NCBI RefSeq assembly: GCF_900103405.1
Contig: NZ_FNHX01000005.1
Span: 188,845 to 252,844 of the forward strand
Direction of reading: 5' to 3'
Source: Polaromonas sp. JS666
GTDB taxonomy: Bacteria > Pseudomonadota > Gammaproteobacteria > Burkholderiales > Burkholderiaceae_C
DNA length: 64,000 bases
Position 1 is the first letter of the stretch. Every line of letters begins with the position of its first letter. Made by a program: the position numbers and the translations under genes. Positions 55,910 through 64,000 of this stretch are shown in pieces. Under the pieces are notes generated by a model. The model saw nothing but the letters and a program-made list of their open reading frames with translations. It had not been told where the DNA came from and ran no database searches.

Positions 55910-57568
55910 ATGAAAGCAAACATGCATTGGTTAGGGATGACTTTTTTTGCAGTGCTGGTCGGCGCCGCCCCCGCTGCGCACGCGCAGGCGGCATCGGGTA
56001 TGAAATGGAGCCCGTATATCGACTTTGAGGCCAAGCCCGGCAGCAAGCGCGACATCGGTGAGGCCAATGTTTTTGTCCCCCTGGCGCAGACCGACCGCAC
56101 ACTGTTTTTTGGCGACCTGCGCGGGCGCTTCGACGGCAGCAGCAGCCGCGAAGGCAATCTCGGACTGGGCGTGCGCCACATGCTGGCCAACGGCTGGAAC
56201 ATAGGTGGCTACGGCTACTTTGACCGCCGCCGTACCGAGACCGGCAATTTCTTCAACCAGACCACGCTGGGCGCGGAGGCCCTGGGCCCTAATTGGGATT
56301 TGCGCACCAACTTCTACCTTCCGAACGGCAGCCGGACCCGCGACCTGGGCACAACGGGCGGCGGCGCGCCTACCGCCGCGATTTCCGGCAATACCGTGCA
56401 AATCACCACGCCGGGCTTGACCACACGCGAGGAACGCGCCCTCAAGGGTTATGACGCGGAAGTGGGCTGGCGCGCGCCGCTGTTCGATGCCCAGGACAAG
56501 CGCCAGCTGCGGTTTTTCGTAGGGGGCTACCACTTCAGCGACGCCGGCATCAGCGTGTCCGGCCCCCGCGTACGCGCGGAGTTTGTGATGGCTGAAGTGC
56601 CGGGGCTGTGGAAGGGTGCCCGGCTGGCCTTGGGCGCGGAGCTCCAGCATGACTATGCGCGCGGCCGCCAGGCCTTTGTGTCGCTGCGCCTGCGCATCCC
56701 CTTCGGCGGCGGCAGCGGCGAACGCGCCGGCTCGCTGAGCGCCCAGGAACGGCGCATGACCGAACCAGTGATGCGCGACGTGGACATCGTCACGCAAAGC
56801 CGGGTGTCCGGTTCGACAGCCCCCCTGGTGGAGACTGCGAGCCTTACGAGCGCCGGGCAAAGCTTCAGCCTGATTTCAAGCGACAACACCACGGGCGCCG
56901 CCCTGCCGGGCGCGGTGGCCGCGGCCGGCGCCAACAGCCTGGTCGTGCTCTCGGGCACCTTCAACACCAGTGCCATCACGACGCTGCAAGCCGGGCAGAC
57001 GCTGATGGGGGCGGGGTCCCTGACCGTGCGCGCACCCAGCGGCGCGACCGCGACCCTTGTCACGCCGAGCGCCACCATCGTCGGAGCGGTGGCCGGCAAC
57101 AACCCGGCTGTCCTCATGGGCAACAACAGCACGCTGACGGGAATGACGATCAGCAACCTGTCCACGGGGGGCGGCACGCCCAACCCCTTTGCCGTGCGCG
57201 CCACCGGCGTGACCGGGGCCACCGTCTCCAACAACATACTGACCGGGCGGGAAAACCTGGTGGGCGGAACCGCGCAGGGCCTGCTGATCAGCAGCGCGAG
57301 CAACATCACGGTGAGCGGCAACTCCATGACCGGGATAGGAACCGGCATTGCGGTGGGCCTCAATGTCGTGAACTCCACCGGCATCGTGGTCACGGGCAAC
57401 ACCATGAGCGCCACCGGAAGCAGCGCCGGGAACAGCCGGGCCATCGTGATCAACAACGGCAGCTTCGCGGCGGGTTCGACGGGCAATACCATCCTGACCG
57501 GCATCTGCAGCGTTGCCGCCGCCGGAACCGGCTCGATCGGATTGACCAGCGGCGCCACCTGCCCCTGA
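55910..57568 (+). CDS. Inverse autotransporter-like protein with beta-helix passenger
   Basis: A 552-residue outer-membrane protein. A signal peptide (MKANMHWLGMTFFAVLVGAAPA, ends AHAQA) leads to an N-terminal beta-barrel like the intimin/invasin IAT_beta domain: YIDFEAKPGSKRDIGEANVF, FFGDLRGRFDGSSSREGNLG, GYFDRRRTETGNFFNQTTLG, and a last strand AFVSLRLRIPFGGG near residue 265. After a linker, residues 310-552 are a Gly/Asn/Thr/Ser-rich passenger with stacked repeats (VSNNILTG, VSGNSMTGIGTG, VTGNTMSATG) typical of a right-handed beta-helix. Two C-terminal cysteines may form a disulfide cap. No POTRA, LysM or Ig-like domain is seen. An AAGGAG ribosome site fixes the start. Confidence 0.88.
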   Translation: MKANMHWLGMTFFAVLVGAAPAAHAQAASGMKWSPYIDFEAKPGSKRDIGEANVFVPLAQTDRTLFFGDLRGRFDGSSSREGNLGLGVRHMLANGWNIGGYGYFDRRRTETGNFFNQTTLGAEALGPNWDLRTNFYLPNGSRTRDLGTTGGGAPTAAISGNTVQITTPGLTTREERALKGYDAEVGWRAPLFDAQDKRQLRFFVGGYHFSDAGISVSGPRVRAEFVMAEVPGLWKGARLALGAELQHDYARGRQAFVSLRLRIPFGGGSGERAGSLSAQERRMTEPVMRDVDIVTQSRVSGSTAPLVETASLTSAGQSFSLISSDNTTGAALPGAVAAAGANSLVVLSGTFNTSAITTLQAGQTLMGAGSLTVRAPSGATATLVTPSATIVGAVAGNNPAVLMGNNSTLTGMTISNLSTGGGTPNPFAVRATGVTGATVSNNILTGRENLVGGTAQGLLISSASNITVSGNSMTGIGTGIAVGLNVVNSTGIVVTGNTMSATGSSAGNSRAIVINNGSFAAGSTGNTILTGICSVAAAGTGSIGLTSGATCP

Positions 57569-57584
57569 CGCATCGCGATGCATG

Positions 57585-57606
57585 GATCCCGGCCCGGGCC
57601 GGGATC
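57585..57606. terminator. Strong GC hairpin between convergent genes
   Basis: GATCCCGGCC (57585-57594) and GGCCGGGATC (57597-57606) are a perfect 10-base inverted repeat with a 2-base centre. It sits between the converging inverse autotransporter gene (ends 57568, +) and panB (ends 57616, -). There is no T-run, so a bidirectional terminator or mRNA-end stabiliser is inferred. Confidence 0.5.
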
Positions 57607-57615
57607 GCTGCTTCG

Positions 57616-58509
57616 CTACCAGGCGTGCTGGGCGTTGACCGGAAAGCTGCCGTCCTTGACGGCGCGCACATAGGCCTCCATGGCACCGCGCACGCTGGCG
57701 GTCTTGTTGTCAGCACCTTCCATGAAGTTGCGCACGAACTTCGGCATCTTGCCCAGGTTCATGCCCAGCATGTCGTGCAGCACCAGCACCTGGCCGGCCG
57801 TGCCGCTGCCCGCGCCTATGCCTATGGTGGCGCAATGCGCAAGTTCTTTCGTCAAGTCGGCCGACAGGGCCGCGGGCACCATTTCCAGCACCATCATGGC
57901 GGCACCGGCGTCCTGCAGCTCGTGGGCATGGCGTTTGAGCGTGGCGGCGGCTTCCTCGCCCTTGCCCTGCACGCGGTAGCCGCCCAGCGCATGCACGGTC
58001 TGCGGCGTGAGGCCCAGGTGGGCGCAGACGGGGATGCCGCGCTCGACCAGGAAGCGCACGGTCTCGGCCGTCCAGCCGCCGCCTTCGAGCTTGACCATAT
58101 GGGCGCCGGCCTGCATCAGCACCACGGCGCTGCGCAGGGCCTGCTCTTTGGATTCGTGGTAACTGCCGAAGGGCAGGTCGCCTATCAGCCAGGCCGTAGC
58201 CTGCGAACGGCGCAGGCCGTTGGCCACACATTCGGTGTGGTGGCGCATGGTCTCCAGCGTCACGCCGACGGTGCTGGTCAGGCCCTGGCAGACCATGCCC
58301 AGCGAGTCGCCCACCAGGATGCATTCCACGCCCGCCGCGTCGGCCACGGCCGCGAAGGTCGCGTCGTAGGCGGTCAGCATGGTGATTTTTTCGCCATGGG
58401 TGTGCATTTCGCGCAGGCGCGGCAGGCTCAAGGGCTTGCGCGCCGACGGCGTGGACGACGGCGGCAGCGTGCCGTAAGGCGTGGCGGAGGTATTGGCAGG
58501 AGATGTCAT
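57616..58509 (-). CDS. panB: 3-Methyl-2-oxobutanoate hydroxymethyltransferase
   Basis: Ketopantoate hydroxymethyltransferase: methylene-THF + alpha-ketoisovalerate to ketopantoate. The 297 residues carry [40 protein letters not shown] (metal Asp), [19 protein letters not shown] and [20 protein letters not shown] (family usually GIGAGxxxDGQ; here TAGQ at the D position). The N-terminal 25 residues are an extension. It is the last of a minus-strand run starting at panD. Confidence 0.95.
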   Translation of the reverse strand: MTSPANTSATPYGTLPPSSTPSARKPLSLPRLREMHTHGEKITMLTAYDATFAAVADAAGVECILVGDSLGMVCQGLTSTVGVTLETMRHHTECVANGLRRSQATAWLIGDLPFGSYHESKEQALRSAVVLMQAGAHMVKLEGGGWTAETVRFLVERGIPVCAHLGLTPQTVHALGGYRVQGKGEEAAATLKRHAHELQDAGAAMMVLEMVPAALSADLTKELAHCATIGIGAGSGTAGQVLVLHDMLGMNLGKMPKFVRNFMEGADNKTASVRGAMEAYVRAVKDGSFPVNAQHAW

Positions 58510-58596
58510 GGGCGCATCCGGAATTTAGCGAGAGTCTAACCAGCTTCACCGTGCTTTTTGGGCCACGGATTAGAGAACCCAGACAAGGTATGCGGC

Positions 58597-59616
58597 TTAG
58601 CGCGCTTCAGGCGCCGAGCGGCTCATGCCCAGGCGTTCCAGCAGCTGGACGTCGGCCTCGGTGTCGGGGTTGCCGGTGGTCAGCAGCTTGTCGCCGTAGA
58701 AGATCGAATTGGCGCCGGCCAGGAAGCACAGGGCCTGCACGCCGTCGCCCATTTGCTGGCGGCCGGCCGACAGGCGCACACGCGCGGTCGGCATGGTGAT
58801 GCGCGCCACGGCAATCGTGCGCACGAACTCAAACGGGTCCAGGTCGGCCTGGTTCGCCAGCGGCGTGCCTTCAATCTTTACCAGGTTGTTGATGGGCACC
58901 GACTCGGGGTAGGGCGTGAGGTTGGCCAGCTCGGCCACCAGGCCGGCGCGCTGGCGCCGCGTCTCCCCCATGCCGACGATGCCGCCGCAGCAGACCTTGA
59001 CGCCGGCGCTGCGCACGCGTGCCAGCGTGTCCAGGCGGTCCTGGTAGTCGCGGGTGGTGATGATGTCGCCGTAAAAATCGGGCGCGCTGTCGAGGTTGTG
59101 GTTGTAGTAGTCCAGGCCCGCGCTTTGCAGGGTCTGCGCATGGCCGTCTTCCAGCATGCCCAGGGTGGCGCAGGTTTCCAGGCCCAGGGCTTTGACGGTG
59201 CGCACCAGCTCGGCGACTTTTTCGATGTCGCGGTCCTTGGGCGAGCGCCAGGCCGCGCCCATGCAAAAACGCGTGGCGCCTGCCGCCTGGGCCCGCTGCG
59301 CAGCGGCCAGCACCTCGGCCGGCTCCATGAGCTTGCTGGCTTCCACGCCGGTGTCGTAGCGCGCGGCTTGCGGGCAGTAGCCGCAGTCTTCGGCGCAGCC
59401 GCCGGTCTTGACCGACAGCAGGGTGGCGAACTCGACGCGTGTGGGATCGAAGTTTTCACGGTGCACGGTTTGCGCCCGGTGCATCAATTCAGGGAAGGGC
59501 AGGTTGAACAGCGCCTCGATGGCGTCCACGCTCCAGCGCTGGTCGCCGGCGGGGGCTGGCTCAGCCTTGGGCCGGGGGCGGTGCAAGGTAACGGTTTGTT
59601 CTGCAACGTGGGACAT
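58597..59616 (-). CDS. bioB: Biotin synthase
   Basis: Radical-SAM enzyme inserting sulfur into dethiobiotin. The SAM cluster motif is [10 protein letters not shown] (CxxxCxxC). Other segments: [40 protein letters not shown] and [20 protein letters not shown]. The 339 residues fit. The ATG at 59616 has a GGAAG site. It lies 56 bases after bioF in the panD-bioADFB-panB run. Confidence 0.97.
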   Translation of the reverse strand: MSHVAEQTVTLHRPRPKAEPAPAGDQRWSVDAIEALFNLPFPELMHRAQTVHRENFDPTRVEFATLLSVKTGGCAEDCGYCPQAARYDTGVEASKLMEPAEVLAAAQRAQAAGATRFCMGAAWRSPKDRDIEKVAELVRTVKALGLETCATLGMLEDGHAQTLQSAGLDYYNHNLDSAPDFYGDIITTRDYQDRLDTLARVRSAGVKVCCGGIVGMGETRRQRAGLVAELANLTPYPESVPINNLVKIEGTPLANQADLDPFEFVRTIAVARITMPTARVRLSAGRQQMGDGVQALCFLAGANSIFYGDKLLTTGNPDTEADVQLLERLGMSRSAPEAR

Positions 59617-59672
59617 GGTTCTTCCTTCCAGGGGATGGGTTTTGGAGTCTAGCTGAAGAGATTTCTGAATGA

Positions 59673-60881
59673 TCAAACGGCCTGCCTGGCCAGCGCGCCC
59701 AGGGCCTCAACCAGCTGGTCGACGTCGGCTTCGCTGTGCGCCGCCGACAGCGCGATGCGCAGGCGCGCCGTCCCTTCGGGCACGGTGGGCGGTCGTATCG
59801 CCGGCACCCAGATGCCGCGCGCGCGCAGGCCTTCCATCACGGCCAGCGCCTGGTCGTTGGCGCCAATCAGCAGCGGCTGGATGGCGGTCTGCGAATACGA
59901 CAGCTGCCAGCCGCTGCCTTCAAGGCCTGCTGCAAGGCCGCCGCGCAGGCGCGAGATAAGGCGCTGCAGGTGCGCACGCCGCCACTCGTCCTGCTCAATG
60001 ACCATCAGGCTGGCGCGTAACGCACCGGCCAGAAGCGCGGGCGCGGCGGTGGCAAAAATATAGCTGCGGGTTTTTTGCAGCAGCCATTCGACCAGCGCCT
60101 CGTCGCCCGCCACAAAGGCACCGGCCACACCGGCGGCCTTGCCCAGCGTGGCCATGTAGAGCACGCGGCGCGAGGCTTGCGCGCCAGACAGCCCGGCCGC
60201 GGCCAGGCTGCCGCGGCCCTGTGGGCCCAGCACACCAAAGCCGTGGGCGTCGTCCAGCAGCAGCAGGGCATCGTGGCGTTCGCACAGCGCCAGCAGCGCG
60301 GGGATGTCGGCGCTGTCGCCGTCCATGCTGAAAACGGCGTCGCTGATCACCAGCTTGCGCGGTGCCTCGCTTTGTGCGAGTTCGCGGCCCAATGCATCCA
60401 GGTCGGCATGGGCATACCGATGAATCTTTGCGCGCGACAGCCGCGCGCCGTCGATCAGGCAGGCGTGGTTGAGCGCATCTGAAAAAATCGCGTCGCCGGC
60501 GCCCACCAGCGCCGGCACGATGCCGATGTTGGTGGCATAGCCCGCATAAAAATACAGCGCGCGCGGCAGGCCCACAAAGGCGGCGAGTTCGCGCTCCAGC
60601 GCCGCGTTGGCCTCGCTGTGGCCGCTGACCAGCGGCGAGGCACCGGCCCCCACGCCATAAGTTTGCGCGCCTTCGCAGGCGGCCTGCACCAAAGCCGGGT
60701 GCGTGGCCAGGCCCAGGTAGTCGTTGCTGCAAAAGGCCAGCATGCTCCGGCCGTCCACCGTCAGGCGCGCGCCGCTTTCGGGCCGCACCGCGCGGCGCTG
60801 GCGGCGCAGGTGGGCATCATCCAGTTCGGCCAGGCGCGCCGGAAATTCATCAAGCCAGGAAGCGGTCATTGTCATTGCCAT
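59673..60881 (-). CDS. bioF: 8-Amino-7-oxononanoate synthase
   Basis: PLP-dependent condensation of pimeloyl-ACP (or -CoA) with alanine, an early biotin step. The 402 residues contain [58 protein letters not shown] and the PLP-Lys segment [18 protein letters not shown]. Three ATGs (60881, 60875, 60869) are possible; all overlap the bioD end. It belongs to the bioA-D-F-B order. Confidence 0.95.
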   Translation of the reverse strand: MAMTMTASWLDEFPARLAELDDAHLRRQRRAVRPESGARLTVDGRSMLAFCSNDYLGLATHPALVQAACEGAQTYGVGAGASPLVSGHSEANAALERELAAFVGLPRALYFYAGYATNIGIVPALVGAGDAIFSDALNHACLIDGARLSRAKIHRYAHADLDALGRELAQSEAPRKLVISDAVFSMDGDSADIPALLALCERHDALLLLDDAHGFGVLGPQGRGSLAAAGLSGAQASRRVLYMATLGKAAGVAGAFVAGDEALVEWLLQKTRSYIFATAAPALLAGALRASLMVIEQDEWRRAHLQRLISRLRGGLAAGLEGSGWQLSYSQTAIQPLLIGANDQALAVMEGLRARGIWVPAIRPPTVPEGTARLRIALSAAHSEADVDQLVEALGALARQAV

Positions 60882-61561
60882 GCGGGGGGAAGCTCAAAGT
60901 GGATGGCGCGCGGGTCGGGCGCGGCCTGGTGTTGGATGGTGGCCAGCAGCGGCGCCTGCAGTTTTTGCCGCAGGAAGGCGATGTTGTCCTCTTGCGCCAG
61001 CATGGCGGCATCAACGTGGTTGGCCACCCAGCCGGCCAGCGTGAGGCCGCGCGCGCGTATCGCCTCGGCACTGAGCAGCGCATGGTTGAGGCAGCCCAGG
61101 CGCAGGCCCACCACCAGCACCACCGGCAGGCCCAGGGCCTGGGCCAGGTCGGCGCCGGTTTCGCTGTCCGACAGCGGCACCAGGAAACCACCCGCGCCTT
61201 CCACCACCACGGCATCGGCCAGCTGCGCGAGGCGGCGCTGGCAGGCCACCAAATGGGCGATGTCAATCCGTGTACCGGCGCGGGCCGCGGCGATATGCGG
61301 CGACACCGGGTCGGGCAGCAGCACCGGGTTGTCGAGTTCGGGCGGCACGCGGTAATTGGAGGCGGCGCGCAGCGCGAGCACGTCTTCATTGACATCTTCG
61401 CCGTCGACCTGGACCGTGCCCGCCGCCACCGGCTTCATGCCGACGACGCGCACATGGTGGCGGGCCAGCGCATGCAGCAGTCCCGCGCTCGCCAGGGTCT
61501 TGCCCACGCCGGTGTCGGTGCCGGTCACAAACAGCGAGAGTTTGCGTGTCGCCTCAGCCAT
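60872..61561 (-). CDS. bioD: Dethiobiotin synthetase
   Basis: ATP-dependent ring closure of diaminopelargonate to dethiobiotin. The P-loop is [49 protein letters not shown] and [20 protein letters not shown] follow. The 229 residues start at ATG 61561, which overlaps the bioA stop (8 bases). Translationally coupled to both neighbours. Confidence 0.95.
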   Translation of the reverse strand: MAEATRKLSLFVTGTDTGVGKTLASAGLLHALARHHVRVVGMKPVAAGTVQVDGEDVNEDVLALRAASNYRVPPELDNPVLLPDPVSPHIAAARAGTRIDIAHLVACQRRLAQLADAVVVEGAGGFLVPLSDSETGADLAQALGLPVVLVVGLRLGCLNHALLSAEAIRARGLTLAGWVANHVDAAMLAQEDNIAFLRQKLQAPLLATIQHQAAPDPRAIHFELPPAWQ

Positions 61562-62888
61562 GGGCCCCGCCTTCCTCGGCCAGCGTGGCCTCCAGCGCCG
61601 CCAGCGCGCCACGCGCCAGGTGCTGGGCGGCTTCCGCATCCATGACGTAGGGCGGCATGGCGTAAACCGTCTGGCCTATGGGGCGCAGCAACACGCCGTT
61701 GGCCATGGCGTGTTGGGTGTAGCGGCGCGCGAAATGGGGGACATTGCCGGGCTCCACGTCCCAGGCCCAGATCATGCCCAACCGGCGCGCGTGCCGAACG
61801 GCGCGGTGCTGCGTGAGGGGCGCGAAGGCCGTATCCAGCAGCCGGGCTGTTTCGGCGTTGCGCGCAAGGGCATCGGTCAACTCAAACAGCTCCAGGGTGG
61901 CCAGCGCCGCGCGGCAGGCCAGCGGGTTGCCAGTGTAGGAATGTGAATGTAAAAAGCCGCGCGCCACCTCGTCGTCGTAAAAGGCTTCATAGACCGCGTC
62001 GGTGGTCAGCACGGCCGACAGCGGCAGTGTGCCGCCGGTCAGCCCTTTGGACAGGCAAATGAAGTCCGGCCGTATGCCGGCCTGCTGGTGGGCAAACATC
62101 GTGCCGGTGCGGCCGAAGCCGGTGGCGATCTCGTCGGCGATCAGATGCACCTCGTAGCGGTCGCACAGCGCGCGCGCTTCCCGCAGGTAGGCGGCGTCGT
62201 GCATGGCCATGCCGGCGGCGCACTGCACCAGGGGCTCGACGATGAGCGCGGCGGTTTCCGCGTGGTGCTGCTCCAGCCAGGCCTGCAGGCCCGCGGCGGC
62301 GCGGCGCGCCGTGTCCGCCGGGCTTTCGCCGGCCTGGGCGCCGCGCGCGTCGGGGCTGGGCACGGTGGCAGCCAGCCGCACCAGCGGCGCATAGGCTTCG
62401 CGAAAGAGTGCGATGTCGGTCACGGCTAGCGCGCCCACGGTTTCACCGTGGTAGCCGCCGGCCAGGCCTATGAAGCGGCTTTTTTCGGGCCGGCCGCTGT
62501 TGCGCCAGTAATGCGCGCTCATCTTGAGCGCAATCTCGGTGGCGCTGGCGCCATCGCTGCCGTAAAAAGCATGGCCCAGGCCGGTCAGCGCGCCCAGGCG
62601 TTCCGAGAGTTCCACCACCGGCGCGTGCGTGAAGCCGGCCAGCATCACGTGGTCCAGCGTGTCGAGCTGATCCCGCAGCGCCGCCTTGATATGCGGATGG
62701 CCGTGGCCGAACAGGTTGACCCACCAGGAACTGACGCCGTCCAGGTAGCGCCTGCCTTCAAAGTCGTAAAGCCACACGCCTTCGGCGCGCGCGATGGGCA
62801 CGGGCGGCTGGGCCTCATGCAGCTTCATCTGCGTGCACGGGTGCCACACATGGCGCAGGCTGCGCCGGATCATCGCTGCGTTGTCCAT
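61554..62888 (-). CDS. bioA: Adenosylmethionine-8-amino-7-oxononanoate aminotransferase
   Basis: PLP aminotransferase using SAM as amino donor to make diaminopelargonate. The 444 residues contain RHVWHPCTQMKLHEAQPPVP, SSWWVNLFGHGHPHIKAALR, FYGDGASATEIAL-like SDGASATEIALKMSAHYWRN, LIADEIATGFGRTGTMFA and the PLP-Lys segment CLSKGLTGGTLPLSAVL. It follows panD by 41 bases and overlaps bioD. Part of the panD-bioADFB-panB run. Confidence 0.96.
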   Translation of the reverse strand: MDNAAMIRRSLRHVWHPCTQMKLHEAQPPVPIARAEGVWLYDFEGRRYLDGVSSWWVNLFGHGHPHIKAALRDQLDTLDHVMLAGFTHAPVVELSERLGALTGLGHAFYGSDGASATEIALKMSAHYWRNSGRPEKSRFIGLAGGYHGETVGALAVTDIALFREAYAPLVRLAATVPSPDARGAQAGESPADTARRAAAGLQAWLEQHHAETAALIVEPLVQCAAGMAMHDAAYLREARALCDRYEVHLIADEIATGFGRTGTMFAHQQAGIRPDFICLSKGLTGGTLPLSAVLTTDAVYEAFYDDEVARGFLHSHSYTGNPLACRAALATLELFELTDALARNAETARLLDTAFAPLTQHRAVRHARRLGMIWAWDVEPGNVPHFARRYTQHAMANGVLLRPIGQTVYAMPPYVMDAEAAQHLARGALAALEATLAEEGGAHG

Positions 62889-62929
62889 GGGGCCTTGTGT
62901 GAAGGAGGCGGGGAAAGACCCGAAGCGGC

Positions 62930-63310
62930 TCAGGGCTGCTGCACCGGGATGGTGGAGCGCTCTTCCTTGATGCGGTTGTCAGGGTTCACAAACACCAGCT
63001 TGGGGCTGAAGCCCGCAACGTGCTCTTCATGCACCTGCGCGAAGGCGGCGATGATGACCAGGTCGCCCACGGCGGCGCGGCGCGCGGCCGAGCCGTTGAC
63101 CGAGATGATGCGGCTGCCGCGTTCGGCGCGTATCGCATAGGTGATGAAGCGTTCGCCGTTGTTGATGTTCCAGATGTGCACCTGCTCGTTCTCGGCCAGG
63201 TTGGCGGCGTCCAGCAGGTCTTCGTCGATGGCGCAGGAGCCCTCGTAGTTGAGTTCGCAATGCGTCACCGCGGCGCGGTGGATTTTCGATTTGAGCAGGG
63301 TTCTGAACAT
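62930..63310 (-). CDS. panD: Aspartate 1-decarboxylase (pyruvoyl)
   Basis: Makes beta-alanine from aspartate for pantothenate. The 126-residue proenzyme cleaves itself between Gly24 and Ser25 in NYEGSCAID to form the pyruvoyl group. [20 protein letters not shown] and [20 protein letters not shown] are typical. It is the first gene of the minus-strand run, so the pantothenate (panD, panB) and biotin genes may share one mRNA. Divergent from nadC. Confidence 0.96.
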   Translation of the reverse strand: MFRTLLKSKIHRAAVTHCELNYEGSCAIDEDLLDAANLAENEQVHIWNINNGERFITYAIRAERGSRIISVNGSAARRAAVGDLVIIAAFAQVHEEHVAGFSPKLVFVNPDNRIKEERSTIPVQQP

Positions 63311-63473
63311 GGTGGTGGGCGTGGATCAAAATAGGGGCAAGGGGAGCGCCATTGTGAGTGGGCGCTTCGCGGCGTTCAGGCACCTGGCCGGCCGCTGTAA
63401 CATTCGCGACAGTTTTACGCTCTATTTAATAGTTTAGTGCACGGTATGGTGCCCATCCTTTCTTAGATTGCTC

Positions 63474-64000
63474 ATGAAAAAGTCATTTAATTTCTCCAGT
63501 CAGGCACTGGCCGACTTGGCCCAGGCCGACGCCGCGCGCGCGCTCGCCGAGGACATAGGCGCCGGCGACCTGACGGCCGGCCTGATCGATGCGGCCCGCC
63601 AGGCGCGGGCCCAGGTGCTGGCGCGCGAAAGCGCCGTCGTCTGCGGCAGTGCCTGGGTGGAGGCCACGGTGCGGCAGCTCGACCCGCAGGCCCAGCTGCT
63701 CTGGCATGTGAAGGACGGCGAGCGCTGCGAAGCCGGCCAGGTGGTGTTCGAGGTGCGCGGACTGGCTCGCGCCCTGCTGTCGGCAGAACGCACGGCGCTC
63801 AATTTTCTGCAGCTGCTCAGCGCCGTGGCGACCAAGACGGCGGTTTATGTCGACATCGTGAAGGGCACGCGCGCGCAGATCGTCGACACGCGCAAGACCC
63901 TGCCCGGCCTGCGGCTCGCGCAAAAATATGCCGTCGTCACCGGCGGTGGCACCAACCACCGGGTCGGTTTGTACGACGCGGTGCTGATCAAGGAAAACCA
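63474..64000 (+). CDS. nadC: Nicotinate-nucleotide pyrophosphorylase (quinolinate PRTase), 5' part
   Basis: Converts quinolinate and PRPP to nicotinate mononucleotide in NAD synthesis. The first 175 residues are in the window: [60 protein letters not shown] and [19 protein letters not shown], all NadC signatures. The gene continues past base 64000. It is divergent from panD, with a 163-base AT-richer gap between them. Confidence 0.95.
   Translation, partial: MKKSFNFSSQALADLAQADAARALAEDIGAGDLTAGLIDAARQARAQVLARESAVVCGSAWVEATVRQLDPQAQLLWHVKDGERCEAGQVVFEVRGLARALLSAERTALNFLQLLSAVATKTAVYVDIVKGTRAQIVDTRKTLPGLRLAQKYAVVTGGGTNHRVGLYDAVLIKEN

Overview
The window is a GC-rich, gene-dense stretch of a betaproteobacterial chromosome, most likely Burkholderiales, family Comamonadaceae, close to Polaromonas, Rhodoferax or Variovorax. 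This assignment comes from gene order and protein content (hemA-prfA-prmC-grxD, ubiE-ubiJ-ubiB, ctpA next to gpmA, a CNP1-like protein, a DUF3683 flavo-iron-sulfur protein) and from a short inverted repeat near 35.5 kb that I recognise from Comamonadaceae intergenic DNA. No database search was possible. I see no prophage, insertion sequence, CRISPR array, rRNA or plasmid gene. One tRNA, tRNA-Pro(CGG), lies at 6.4 kb.

Layout. 0-6.4 kb: partial proS, rppH with a CNP1-like gene, proB, obgE, rpmA-rplU, ispB, tRNA-Pro. 6.6-12.5 kb: pilB-pilC-pilD, coaE, zapD, yacG and a small exported protein. 12.6-16.4 kb (minus): hemA-prfA-prmC-grxD. 16.8-21.9 kb (minus): ugpB-A-E-C-Q for glycerol-3-phosphate and glycerophosphodiester uptake, with a candidate Pho box and a hairpin after ugpB. 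22-35.5 kb: a 1299-residue flavoprotein/iron-sulfur oxidoreductase, a DUF971 protein, the ubiquinone genes ubiE, ubiJ and ubiB with a Tim44-like protein, then fmdB-type, DUF502, aspS, nudB and clsB. 35.6-39.2 kb: folE coupled to a BLUF photoreceptor, an EamA transporter, a DUF429 protein and a secreted nuclease.

39.3-45.5 kb looks like a stress-response island. It holds two convergent BON-domain genes, a ferritin-like protein, three small membrane proteins resembling the YqjD/YqjE/YqjK set, a DUF1328 protein, a CHASE3 histidine kinase, a NarL-type regulator and a stand-alone receiver. 45.5-53.5 kb carries AsmA, MoeB/ThiF, CtpA, GpmA, rhodanese, GrxC, SecB and GpsA. 53.5-64 kb is a vitamin and cofactor block: panC, panB, bioB-F-D-A, panD and the start of nadC. 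A plus-strand inverse autotransporter with a beta-helix-like passenger lies between panC and panB.

The most interesting items are: (1) the inverse autotransporter with a repetitive beta-helix passenger placed between panB and panC; (2) folE followed two bases later by a BLUF blue-light sensor; (3) the stress island, its phosphorelay genes and a recurring GTAGGAGG motif; (4) a multi-stem leader before the fmdB-like gene; (5) a dispersed intergenic repeat whose hairpin shows a compensatory base change between copies.
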